10,178 bases of DNA from Bacteroidales bacterium. GTDB taxonomy: Bacteria > Bacteroidota > Bacteroidia > Bacteroidales > UBA12077. The stretch spans positions 1 through 10,178 of the forward strand of contig JASGMZ010000095.1 in NCBI GenBank assembly GCA_030156305.1, written 5' to 3'. Positions 1 through 6,346 of this stretch are shown one piece after another (position 1 is the stretch's first letter; every line of letters begins with the position of its first letter). A program made the translations under genes and the position numbers. Below the pieces are notes generated by a model. That model saw only the letters and a program-made list of their open reading frames with translations. It had not been told where the DNA came from and did not search any database.

Positions 1-1
1 T

Positions 2-316
2 CTAAATAATATCACTAATTTAGCAGGAGAGCTAACCTTTCTACAAACCTCGGCTCTGATGAAAAATGCGACGATGAACTATGTAAATGATTCGGCACCG
101 ATGCATATGGCATCGGCTATGAATGCAAAAACAACGGCTGTATTTTGTTCTACTGTCCCGGCGTTTGGCTTTGGCCCGTTAGCTGACCATGCGAAAGTTG
201 TTGAAACCGAAGAAAATTTGGATTGCCGGCCCTGCGGATTGCATGGATATAAAGCTTGCCCAGAAGGACATTTTAAATGTGCTTACACGATAAAGACTGA
301 ACAACTAATCTTTTAA
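2..316 (+). CDS. Glycosyltransferase family 9 (heptosyltransferase-like), C-terminal part, 5' end outside window
   Basis: The reading frame is open from position 2, so this is the last ~104 residues of a larger protein. The ATG at 59 is internal because the GT9 similarity continues upstream of it (LxxLAGELTFLQTSAL-like helix before the motif). The diagnostic segment is VNDSAPMHMASAMN, matching the V/TNDSGPMHxAxAL nucleotide-sugar binding motif of ADP-heptose:LPS heptosyltransferases (WaaC/WaaF/RfaQ, GT-B fold). It is followed by a proline/glycine stretch and a Cys/His cluster, DCRPCGLHG..ACPEGHFKC, which is common near the C-terminus of WaaF-like proteins. By family, such enzymes add heptose or a related sugar to the LPS inner core at the cytoplasmic face of the inner membrane. 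The exact donor cannot be read from the fragment. The next gene starts 6 bases after the stop and is another LPS-core type transferase, so they are probably co-transcribed. The family call is firm; the substrate is inferred. Confidence 0.85.
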   Translation, partial: LNNITNLAGELTFLQTSALMKNATMNYVNDSAPMHMASAMNAKTTAVFCSTVPAFGFGPLADHAKVVETEENLDCRPCGLHGYKACPEGHFKCAYTIKTEQLIF

Positions 317-322
317 GGCATT

Positions 323-1081
323 ATGGAAAAAATTTCTGCAACAATAATAACCTATAACGAAGAAAGAAATATCGAACGTTGTTTAAAATCATTACAGGAG
401 GTTGCTGATGAAATTGTGGTTGTTGACTCGTTTTCAAAAGATAATACCCAATCGATTTGTAAAAAATATAATGTAACCCTTTTTGAGAATCCTTTTGAAG
501 GTTATAGTCAGCAGAAAAGATATGCAGTAGAAAAATCGAATTACAATATCATACTATCCCTTGATGCTGACGAAGCCCTCTCGAACCAACTGAAAGAATC
601 TATTCTTTCGGTAAAAAAAGCAAGGAAGTTGGATGCATATAAATGTAATCGTATAACAAATTTTTGTGGTAAATGGATAAGATATGGAGGATGGTATCCT
701 GATAAACAGTTGCGTTTATGGGATAAAAGAAAAGCAGACTGGAACCAGAATAAAATTCATGAAAAAATTGAATTGTACTCTGATTCTGAAATAGGCCAAC
801 TGAAAGGAGATCTTTTACACTATTCATATTATACAATTGGTGAGTATATTCATCAGATTAATAAATATTCTGAATTAAAGGCAGAATCTTTAAAAGCTAA
901 AGGAAAAAAAGCCAATATTTATACTTTATTACTAAAGCCTTTTATTACATTTCTTATAAATTACTTCTTAAAAAGAGGTTTTTTGGATGGATATTACGGA
1001 TTTGTATTAAGTATCAGCTCTGGTTATGCAACTTTCATAACTTATGTAAAACTAAAGCAAAAATCTATAGACAAAATCTGA
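323..1081 (+). CDS. GT2 glycosyltransferase, LPS-core WaaE/KdtX-like
   Basis: A 252-residue GT-A fold glycosyltransferase. The N-terminus ISATIITYNEERNIERCLKS is the classic family 2 start. The acidic IVVVDSFSKDNT loop (about 31-42) binds the nucleotide, and D81-A-D83 in LSLDADEAL is the metal-binding DXD motif. The acceptor region has LRLWDKR...W...KIHEKI (about 138-155), typical of the WaaE/KdtX group that adds glucose or a related hexose to LPS core. The C-terminal ~50 residues (LLLKPFITFLINYFLKRGFLDGYYGF) are hydrophobic and amphipathic, as in this group, and probably lie on the inner face of the cytoplasmic membrane. The ATG at 323 fits the family N-terminus with no extension. The gene follows the GT9 gene by 6 bases and ends at a strong hairpin, so it is the last gene of an envelope operon. 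The sugar transferred is not determinable from sequence. Confidence 0.9.
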   Translation: MEKISATIITYNEERNIERCLKSLQEVADEIVVVDSFSKDNTQSICKKYNVTLFENPFEGYSQQKRYAVEKSNYNIILSLDADEALSNQLKESILSVKKARKLDAYKCNRITNFCGKWIRYGGWYPDKQLRLWDKRKADWNQNKIHEKIELYSDSEIGQLKGDLLHYSYYTIGEYIHQINKYSELKAESLKAKGKKANIYTLLLKPFITFLINYFLKRGFLDGYYGFVLSISSGYATFITYVKLKQKSIDKI

Positions 1082-1092
1082 ATCCGTTAACC

Positions 1093-1980
1093 TTAAAGAC
1101 TTTTATAAAGTCTTTTTAGCTTGTTAATTATTATTATTGATTTTTTTAACTTAATTTCCTTAGGTAAATACCCTGAAAAGTTTTCTCCTCTTTTTAAATA
1201 ATATTTCATAAAAGTATTCGAAGATATTCCCCATTTTTGTAAAAATGTAATACTTCCTGTATTCTTTTTTACACGTTTTGTTGATTTGGAGCCAAAATGA
1301 TATACTTTGCTTTTCCCAACACCTTTAAAATATCTTACACCAGCATCCCATACTTTTTTTGATAAATCAGGATCTGAATACATTCCCGGAGAAAATTCAA
1401 TACTAAATCCTCCAACCAAATCCCATAGATCGATATGCATAATATTTGGAGGCCATGTACTTCCCATCCAATCGTCTTTATGCAAGTTTTTAAATTCATT
1501 GAGTAAAAGTTCCTCTTTAAAATTTTGAAGACTGTTACCATAATCCTTTACAACAACACACGGATTGGAGGTGTAAGAAGGCTCAATCATTGTGCAGGAT
1601 AGCATAAAATTTTTATGCCCTAACTCCTTAATTTCATTAAACAACTCCAAATCCCAATCTGGCAACATATACATATCGTCATTAGCATAAACGATATATT
1701 CTGTTTTAAACAACGATCTGCAAATATTTAGCCCATAACAAATTCCTATATTTTCTTTTGCATGTATATAATCTATTTCGCTTTGAGAATCAACCCATTC
1801 AACGGATCCATCATTACCATCATTTATCATTACAATAATTTGATGATTATATGCCGAATTCTTCCTGATACTTTCTATAATTAATTTCAGATATTCTAAA
1901 TTATTCCAGGTAGGTATTATTATTGAGAATTTAATATCCGAAGATTTAAGCCTGTCCTTTTTTATTATTTTTTCTAACAT
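1093..1980 (-). CDS. GT2 family glycosyltransferase, orphan on the opposite strand
   Basis: A 295-residue GT-A glycosyltransferase. FSIIIPTWNNLEYLKLIIESI (from about residue 18) is the family 2 N-terminal strand and helix, IVMINDGNDGS (about 49-59) is the nucleotide-binding loop, and N100-D101-D102 in VYANDDMYMLP takes the DXD position. The acceptor half has GGFSIEFSPGMYSDPDLSKKVWDAG, with D203-P-D205 in the usual ED/DPD catalytic-base region. A YHFGS motif with H228 follows, then FLQKWGIS, a C-terminal signature shared by a subgroup of bacterial GT2 enzymes that act on surface glycans. There is no membrane segment, so it is probably cytoplasmic or peripheral. It is transcribed against both neighbours: tail to tail with the WaaE-like gene and divergent from tsaC, 96 bases away. 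I could not find a convincing -33/-7 pair upstream. It is not closely similar to the WaaE-like GT2. Donor and acceptor are unknown. Confidence 0.88.
   Translation of the reverse strand: MLEKIIKKDRLKSSDIKFSIIIPTWNNLEYLKLIIESIRKNSAYNHQIIVMINDGNDGSVEWVDSQSEIDYIHAKENIGICYGLNICRSLFKTEYIVYANDDMYMLPDWDLELFNEIKELGHKNFMLSCTMIEPSYTSNPCVVVKDYGNSLQNFKEELLLNEFKNLHKDDWMGSTWPPNIMHIDLWDLVGGFSIEFSPGMYSDPDLSKKVWDAGVRYFKGVGKSKVYHFGSKSTKRVKKNTGSITFLQKWGISSNTFMKYYLKRGENFSGYLPKEIKLKKSIIIINKLKRLYKSL
1095..1117 (+). terminator. Intrinsic terminator after the GT2 gene, inside the end of the convergent gene
   Basis: A perfect 9-bp stem (AAAGACTTT at 1095-1103, AAAGTCTTT at 1107-1115) with a 3-base loop, running into a T5 tract, starts 14 bases after the plus-strand stop. 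On the plus strand it is a good, if AT-rich, intrinsic terminator. The stem also forms on the opposite strand, but there only a three-U run follows, so termination of the minus-strand gene is less certain. The hairpin includes the last codons (K-S-L) of the convergent minus-strand gene. Confidence 0.65.
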
Positions 1981-2076
1981 AATATCAATAATTTTACACG
2001 TCTAAATTAATCAAACAAAATTTAATATTTAAAAGAAACTATTGTTTTCTTTAAATCAACTCATTTTTAAATAGTT

Positions 2077-2640
2077 ATGCAAAAAGATATTGAAAAATGT
2101 TTAGAAATACTAAGACAAGGTGGTATAATTCTTTATCCTACCGACACCATCTGGGGCATTGGTTGTGATGCAACCAACGAAAAAGCAGTTGAACGTATTT
2201 ATCAAATAAAAAAACGTAGCGGCCAGAAAAGTATGCTCGTATTATTGGATAATGCAGGGAAAATTCCCTCCTATGTTAATAAGATACCTGATATCGCCTG
2301 GGATTTAATCGATTTGGCAGACAAACCATTAACCATTATCTATCCACAAGCAAAAAACTTAGCTAAAAACCTTGTTGCCAGTGATGGCAGCATTGGTATA
2401 CGAATAACTAACGACCCTTTTACGCAAAAATTGATAGAACGATTTAGAAAACCAATTGTCTCTACCTCAGCCAATTTAAGTGGAGAAAAAGCTCCTGGTA
2501 ATTTTTCAGCAATTAATCCTCAAATCTTTGATTTAGTTGATTATATTGTGCAATGGAGACAAAATGATTATACTCAAGCCTCTCCGTCGGGAATTATAAA
2601 ACTTGGAGTCAACGGAGAAATAGAAGTGATTAGAAAATAA
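2077..2640 (+). CDS. tsaC: L-threonylcarbamoyladenylate synthase (TsaC/YrdC family)
   Basis: A 187-residue single-domain YrdC-fold protein. It makes threonylcarbamoyl-AMP from threonine, bicarbonate and ATP, the first step of N6-threonylcarbamoyladenosine (t6A) formation at position 37 of ANN-decoding tRNAs. TsaB/TsaD/TsaE complete the reaction. Visible family motifs are YPTDTIWGIGCDA (20-32), the basic IYQIKKRSGQKSM segment (41-53) that lines the nucleotide pocket, GIRI (107-110), STSAN (129-133) and PSGIIKL (170-176). The length fits the short TsaC form; the extra Sua5 C-terminal domain is absent. The ATG at 2077 gives the expected N-terminus (a helix, then QGGIILYPTDT). It stands alone, 96 bases from the divergent GT2 gene and 159 bases before the sugar dehydratase, and is probably its own transcription unit. 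Bacteroidota genomes often use the symbol ywlC or annotate it as Sua5/YciO/YrdC. Confidence 0.93.
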   Translation: MQKDIEKCLEILRQGGIILYPTDTIWGIGCDATNEKAVERIYQIKKRSGQKSMLVLLDNAGKIPSYVNKIPDIAWDLIDLADKPLTIIYPQAKNLAKNLVASDGSIGIRITNDPFTQKLIERFRKPIVSTSANLSGEKAPGNFSAINPQIFDLVDYIVQWRQNDYTQASPSGIIKLGVNGEIEVIRK

Positions 2641-2667
2641 TACCCGTTGACTTCTAACTATTTTTTT
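2605..2667 (+). terminator. Putative terminator overlapping the end of tsaC
   Basis: AGTCAACGG at 2607-2615 pairs perfectly with CCGTTGACT at 2644-2652. One G-U and one G-C pair extend it to an 11-bp stem (2605-2615 with 2644-2654). A T7 run follows at 2661-2667. The loop is long (28 bases) and spans the tsaC stop codon. A second, mutually exclusive stem is possible between TAGAAGT (2621-2627) and ACTTCTA (2650-2656), which sits closer to the T run. Either form could end tsaC transcription. The long loops lower confidence. Confidence 0.45.
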
Positions 2668-2737
2668 ATCATCAATGAAATGCTAAAATTCTGAATATTG
2701 TTGAATAAAAGAAGCATTAAAATTACATTTCCTGCAA

Positions 2738-2755
2738 TATTTTTGTTTATTTTTG
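2738..2755 (+). promoter_or_regulatory. Candidate tandem -7 boxes upstream of the sugar dehydratase
   Basis: Two copies of TATTTTTG lie at 2738-2745 and 2748-2755, ten bases apart, and each fits the Bacteroidota -7 consensus TAnnTTTG. They would give a leader of roughly 40-55 bases before the ATG at 2800. I see no TTTG-like -33 element at the expected 19-21 base spacing for either copy, and the surrounding sequence is T-rich, so chance matches are quite possible. The position, between the tsaC terminator and the next gene, is where a promoter would be expected. Confidence 0.35.
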
Positions 2756-2799
2756 AACTATTGGATACTTTCTTTAAGATAGAATTTTAAAATTATACT

Positions 2800-4683
2800 A
2801 TGATCTGGTTTCCAAAATCATATACTCCAAGATGGATTGTTTTTCTGATTGATTTATTTATATGTGCCATATCAATTTCTTCAGCCTTTTTACTACGTTT
2901 TAATTTTGCTATACCTGAACAATATTTTGACAGCCTGACATTTATTATCCCATTTGTTTTGTTTGTTCGCTCTATTACATTTCTAATATTTAGAACTTAT
3001 GCAGGTATTATAAGGTATTCAGGCGCTAAAGATACCGAACGCATTTTCGTCGTCGCAATAACCGGAAGTATCCTTTTTATAATAATTAATATTTTAAATT
3101 ATTACTTAATCAACGGAACGTTCATTATTCCTTTTTCAATCATTGCTATTGATTTTCTTATCACCATTTTTCTAATGACATCATTTAGGCTTTCTACCAA
3201 AATTATTTATCAGGAATTATATAACCCTACAAAAGAAAAAACGGCTATTGTTATATATGGGGCAGATCAATTTGGTGTAATTACCAAAAGAACACTAGAT
3301 CGTGATGCAGAAAGCAAACACAAAGTATTGGCTTTTTTAGACATTAACCATGCGAATATTGGCAAAACGTTAGAAGGTGTAACCATCTATCACCCCCAGT
3401 ATTTGGATAGCCTTGCAAAAAAAAATGATATTGAAAAATTAATTATCGCTAAAGAAAATATAGATTCGGAAGAAAAACAATCTATTATTGAACAATCCCT
3501 ACAAAACAATATTAAAGTACTTACTTTACCCGACGTTAATACATGGATTAATGGAGAACTTAGCTTTAACCAGATTAAAGAAATTAAAATTGAAGATTTA
3601 CTGGAACGTCCCCCCATTATTTTAGACGTTAACAAAATAAAAAAGAAACTTTTAAATAAATGTATCTTAGTAACTGGCGCAGCAGGTTCTATTGGAAGTG
3701 AAATCGTAAGACAACTCATAGCCTTTAACCCCAGTAAAATTATACTTTTCGATCAGGCGGAATCTCCTTTATATGACATGGAGCTTGATTTACAGGAAAA
3801 ATTCAATTTCTATAATTTCGAAATTGTCATTGGAAATATTGCAGATGAATACCGAATACAAAAGCTTTTCGAAGTATATAAACCTTTAATAGTTTTTCAT
3901 GCTGCAGCCTATAAGCACGTTCCTATGATGGAAAACAATCCGACCGAAGCCTTAAGAACGAACATCATGGGCACTAAAATTTTAGCCGACATCGCTCATG
4001 CTTTTAAAGTTGAACAATTTGTAATGGTTTCCACAGATAAAGCTGTAAACCCTACGAATGTTATGGGTGCGTCGAAAAGAATTGCCGAAATATATGTACA
4101 AGCTTTTAACCAGGTATCAAACACTAATTTTATTACCACAAGGTTTGGCAATGTACTGGGTTCTAATGGTTCAGTAATTTTACGATTTAAAAAACAAATT
4201 GATAAAGGAGGCCCTGTTACGGTTACTCATCCTGAGGTTACCCGTTACTTTATGACTATCCCCGAGGCTTGTCAATTAGTACTCGAAGCCGGAGCAATTA
4301 GTAGAGGTGGTGAAATTTTCCTGTTCGATATGGGAAAATCAGTTAAAATTATCGATCTGGCAAAAAAAATGATAAAACTCTCCGGATTAGAGATTGGAAA
4401 AGATATACAAATTAAATATACCGGGTTAAGGCCTGGAGAGAAATTATATGAAGAACTCTTAAACGATAAAGAAAATACGATCCCTACCCACCATTCAAAA
4501 ATTATGATTGCGAAAGTAAGAACCTATGATTTTGACCAGGTAAAGTGGGAAATCCAGCAACTTATTTTGCTGCAAAAAGAACATAACAACATGGAAATTG
4601 TTAAAAAAATGAAAGAGATTGTTCCGGAGTTTAAAAGTCAAAACTCTGTGTACGAAGAGTTAGATATTGAATCCCAAAAGTAA
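2800..4683 (+). CDS. Membrane-bound nucleotide-sugar 4,6-dehydratase (PglF/WbpM/CapD type)
   Basis: A 627-residue full-length protein. Four predicted membrane helices lie at about 12-33, 46-65, 82-104 and 108-128, with the family marker FRTYAGIIRYSGAKD between the second and third. A cytosolic Rossmann-like CoA-binding domain follows (IVIYGADQFG, 151-159). The C-terminal half is an extended short-chain dehydrogenase: NAD-binding TGAAGSIGSE (292-301), HAAAYKHVPMMENNP, STDKAVNPTNVMGASKR (411-427) and TGLRPGEKLYEEL (up to ~553). The usual catalytic Tyr of YxxxK is Met422, four before Lys426; Asp413 and Lys414 fill the TDK site. That pattern is characteristic of the large UDP-GlcNAc 4,6-dehydratases. 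The expected product is UDP-2-acetamido-2,6-dideoxy-4-hexulose, a precursor of sugars such as QuiNAc, FucNAc or bacillosamine in O-antigen, capsule or protein glycans. No other gene of such a pathway is adjacent; only the thioesterase follows. Confidence 0.92.
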   Translation: MIWFPKSYTPRWIVFLIDLFICAISISSAFLLRFNFAIPEQYFDSLTFIIPFVLFVRSITFLIFRTYAGIIRYSGAKDTERIFVVAITGSILFIIINILNYYLINGTFIIPFSIIAIDFLITIFLMTSFRLSTKIIYQELYNPTKEKTAIVIYGADQFGVITKRTLDRDAESKHKVLAFLDINHANIGKTLEGVTIYHPQYLDSLAKKNDIEKLIIAKENIDSEEKQSIIEQSLQNNIKVLTLPDVNTWINGELSFNQIKEIKIEDLLERPPIILDVNKIKKKLLNKCILVTGAAGSIGSEIVRQLIAFNPSKIILFDQAESPLYDMELDLQEKFNFYNFEIVIGNIADEYRIQKLFEVYKPLIVFHAAAYKHVPMMENNPTEALRTNIMGTKILADIAHAFKVEQFVMVSTDKAVNPTNVMGASKRIAEIYVQAFNQVSNTNFITTRFGNVLGSNGSVILRFKKQIDKGGPVTVTHPEVTRYFMTIPEACQLVLEAGAISRGGEIFLFDMGKSVKIIDLAKKMIKLSGLEIGKDIQIKYTGLRPGEKLYEELLNDKENTIPTHHSKIMIAKVRTYDFDQVKWEIQQLILLQKEHNNMEIVKKMKEIVPEFKSQNSVYEELDIESQK

Positions 4684-4687
4684 AATC

Positions 4688-5125
4688 ATGGCCAATAATT
4701 TTCAATTTTTCCATAAGTCCCCCGTACAAATCCGTTTTAATGATTTTGACATCTTAAAGCATGTAAACAACTCGATTTACCAAAACTATTTCGACATTGC
4801 TCGTTCCAATTATATCAAACAGGTTTTTCAGGAAAAAATACAATGGCAGGCAAATGGCCTTGTTTTAGCAAAGGTAACCCTTGAATTTATTCGCTCCATT
4901 TTGGTTGATGATGAGATTGAAGTAGTAACAAAAATATACCATTTAGGGAATAAAAGCCTAAAAATGTTTCAACAAATCATAGATAAAAAATCACACGAAG
5001 TAAAAGCTACCTGCGACTCAGTAATGGTTGCTTATAAAGGGTCATCAGACAAACCACATCCTATACCCCAAAAATGGAGGGAAAAGATTATAGCATTCGA
5101 AAAAGATATAGATTTCAAAAACTAA
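4688..5125 (+). CDS. Acyl-CoA thioesterase, hot-dog fold (4HBT/YbgC-like)
   Basis: A 145-residue protein with a single hot-dog domain. The signature is VQIRFNDFDILKHVNNSIY (13-31): Asp21 occupies the position of the catalytic Asp in 4-hydroxybenzoyl-CoA thioesterase/YbgC enzymes, and HVNN follows in the long helix start. YFDIARSNYI and a central LEFIRSILVDDEIEVVTKI strand pair complete the fold. It should hydrolyse acyl-CoA thioesters in the cytoplasm; the chain specificity is unknown. I chose the ATG at 4688, four bases after the dehydratase stop. A TTG in the same frame at 4667 would add seven residues overlapping the dehydratase, but ATG fits the family N-terminus and the tight spacing. 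It is probably co-transcribed with the dehydratase, although no functional link is obvious. Its stop is one base from the convergent rimM stop. Confidence 0.88.
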   Translation: MANNFQFFHKSPVQIRFNDFDILKHVNNSIYQNYFDIARSNYIKQVFQEKIQWQANGLVLAKVTLEFIRSILVDDEIEVVTKIYHLGNKSLKMFQQIIDKKSHEVKATCDSVMVAYKGSSDKPHPIPQKWREKIIAFEKDIDFKN

Positions 5126-5141
5126 ACTAATCCAAATCTAT
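5108..5141 (-). terminator. Possible terminator for the rpsP-rimM transcript
   Basis: ATAGATTT (5108-5115) and AAATCTAT (5134-5141) form an 8-bp inverted repeat with an 18-base loop spanning the junction of the two convergent genes. Read on the minus strand, the stem is followed by ATCTTTTT, a T-rich tail inside the thioesterase coding sequence. The loop is long and the stem AT-rich, so this is a weak candidate. It is noted because only one base separates the two stop codons and no other terminator is visible there. Confidence 0.35.
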
Positions 5142-5648
5142 TATTCCGTCGACAATATGAAGCAAAATAACCCGCTCATCATCATCAACTTCAATAATAA
5201 GCTCGTCGTTAGCTGGTAAAAGCAATTCGTTAACGGATGTTTTAACTTTTAACAAAGGATTCTCCGGAATATCTAAAAATTCTATCACTTGACCAACTAA
5301 TTTATTATGCTGATCTTTTACAATATATCCTGTAATATCAATATACTCTTCCGTCGAATAATTTAAATTTTTTATCTGTGATTCAGATAAATAAAAATCA
5401 GCATTGATAAATTCATGTGCTTTTTTTTCACTGTCAACTCCTTCAAGTTTTACCAAAGTAGTATTTACTGATTTTTCTTGAATAGCAACAATAAAAAAAG
5501 GAACCAATTTCCCATCGGCCTCGACAAAAATTGATTCCAGTTTTTTTATTTTTTTAGGAAGATCATTTTTAAATTTTAGGATTATTTCTCCTTTTGTACC
5601 AAAGGTTCTTAAAAGAGATCCTGCTAAAAAATGATTATCCTTAATCAT
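5127..5648 (-). CDS. rimM: Ribosome maturation factor RimM
   Basis: A 173-residue protein of normal length for RimM, which binds ribosomal protein S19 and helps mature the head of the 30S subunit. The N-terminal beta-barrel domain shows FLAGSLLRTFGTKGEIILKF (from residue 7), equivalent to the GxxxGxHGxxGxxxV motif of the family. The C-terminal PRC-barrel half has EYIDITGYIVKD, GQVIEFLDIPENPLLKVK and ELLLPANDELIIEVD, matching the conserved G-x-V and LIP strands. The start ATG lies 14 bases after rpsP; this gap is GCAT-6 bases-ATGC and could form a small 4-bp hairpin. The order rpsP-rimM is the conserved bacterial one, but trmD and rplS, which follow in Escherichia coli, are not downstream here. 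The gene instead meets the convergent thioesterase after one base. Confidence 0.93.
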   Translation of the reverse strand: MIKDNHFLAGSLLRTFGTKGEIILKFKNDLPKKIKKLESIFVEADGKLVPFFIVAIQEKSVNTTLVKLEGVDSEKKAHEFINADFYLSESQIKNLNYSTEEYIDITGYIVKDQHNKLVGQVIEFLDIPENPLLKVKTSVNELLLPANDELIIEVDDDERVILLHIVDGIIDLD

Positions 5649-5662
5649 GCATGAAAATATGC

Positions 5663-6298
5663 TTACCCTTTTTTGGTTTCGTCGTTATTTTCAGCTTTTG
5701 GAGCTTCTTCTTCTGATTTCACAGCTTCTTCTTGAGGCTTTTCAGCTTTTGTTTCCTCAATTTGTTTTTCTTCAGGTTTTTCTTCTTCAGCTTTTGGAGC
5801 TTCTTGTACTGCATTAGCTTTTGCTTCCTCAGCGGCAGCTTCAGCATTTTTCTTTGCTAATTCTTCAGCTCTTGCTTCCCTAATCTTCGTTTCAGCTTCT
5901 AAACGTTTTTTATCTTCGTCGGCAATACCATTTCGAATCTGTTCACGTTTAGCTTCAATTTTGCTTTCTTTATCCTTAAGCCAGCTTTGGAATTTCTCTT
6001 CGGCTTGCTCTTCAGTTAAAGCACCTTTTTTTACTCCTTCGAGTAAGTGTTTTTTCATTAAAACACCTTTGTACGACAAGATAGCTCTACAAGTATCAGT
6101 AGGTTGAGCGCCTTTTTGTAACCAATCTAATGCTCTATCAAAATCAAGTTCAATAGTAGCAGGATTTGTTATAGGATTGTAAGTTCCTATACTTTCAATA
6201 TATCTACCATCCCGTGGCGCCCTGCTATCTGCGACAACAATGTGATAATAAGGTAATTTTTTTCTACCTCTCCTTGTTAATCGAATTTTTACAGGCAT
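5663..6298 (-). CDS. rpsP: 30S ribosomal protein S16 with long charged C-terminal extension
   Basis: The first ~83 residues are a complete bS16: MPVKIRLTRRGRKKLPYYHI, VVADSRAPRDGRYIESIGTYNP and ALDWLQKGAQPTDTCRAILS. This protein binds 16S rRNA and is needed for 30S assembly. The protein then continues to 211 residues. Residues ~84-150 are Lys/Glu/Ala-rich and likely helical or coiled coil (EEQAEEKFQSWLKDKESK). The final ~60 residues are low-complexity Glu/Lys/Ala/Pro with two EAPKAE copies, predicted disordered. A long S16 tail is common in Bacteroidota, whereas Escherichia coli S16 has only about 82 residues. The tail's DNA contains a 19-base perfect direct repeat. It is first in an operon with rimM, and a good -7 box lies 49 bases upstream of the ATG. 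Confidence 0.95.
   Translation of the reverse strand: MPVKIRLTRRGRKKLPYYHIVVADSRAPRDGRYIESIGTYNPITNPATIELDFDRALDWLQKGAQPTDTCRAILSYKGVLMKKHLLEGVKKGALTEEQAEEKFQSWLKDKESKIEAKREQIRNGIADEDKKRLEAETKIREARAEELAKKNAEAAAEEAKANAVQEAPKAEEEKPEEKQIEETKAEKPQEEAVKSEEEAPKAENNDETKKG
5691..5805. repeat. 19-base direct repeat within the rpsP tail
   Basis: TCAGCTTTTGGAGCTTCTT occurs at 5691-5709 and again at 5787-5805 on the plus strand (coding strand is minus). The copies encode the two EEAPKAE-like segments of the S16 tail and are in the same reading frame, 96 bases (32 codons) apart. They suggest that the low-complexity tail grew by internal duplication, and unequal exchange between them would remove 32 residues without a frameshift. 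Confidence 0.8.
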
Positions 6299-6346
6299 AC
6301 TCTTTCTTTTTAATTTTAATTAAACCTACTTTTTTAAAATGTCCGG

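Noticed and set aside
59..316. An 85-residue gene starting at the ATG at 59
   Set aside because: The frame is open to the window edge and the GT9 similarity continues upstream, so the ATG is internal to a truncated gene.
600..836. Minus-strand reading frame inside the WaaE-like gene
   Set aside because: It is antisense to a clear GT2 domain and has no recognisable protein features.
1307..1541. Reading frames on both strands within the minus-strand GT2 gene
   Set aside because: They are out-of-frame shadows of a coding region whose family motifs are in one frame only.
1981..2076. Promoter elements between the GT2 gene and tsaC
   Set aside because: Only partial matches such as TATTGTTT were found on the plus strand and AAATTTTG on the minus strand, without properly spaced -33 elements.
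3390..3719. 109-residue minus-strand frame within the sugar dehydratase
   Set aside because: It is Ser/Leu-rich antisense composition with no motif, overlapping conserved domain sequence.
4667..4687. TTG start for the thioesterase, adding seven residues
   Set aside because: The ATG at 4688 lies 4 bases after the dehydratase stop, matches the family N-terminus and avoids a rare start codon.
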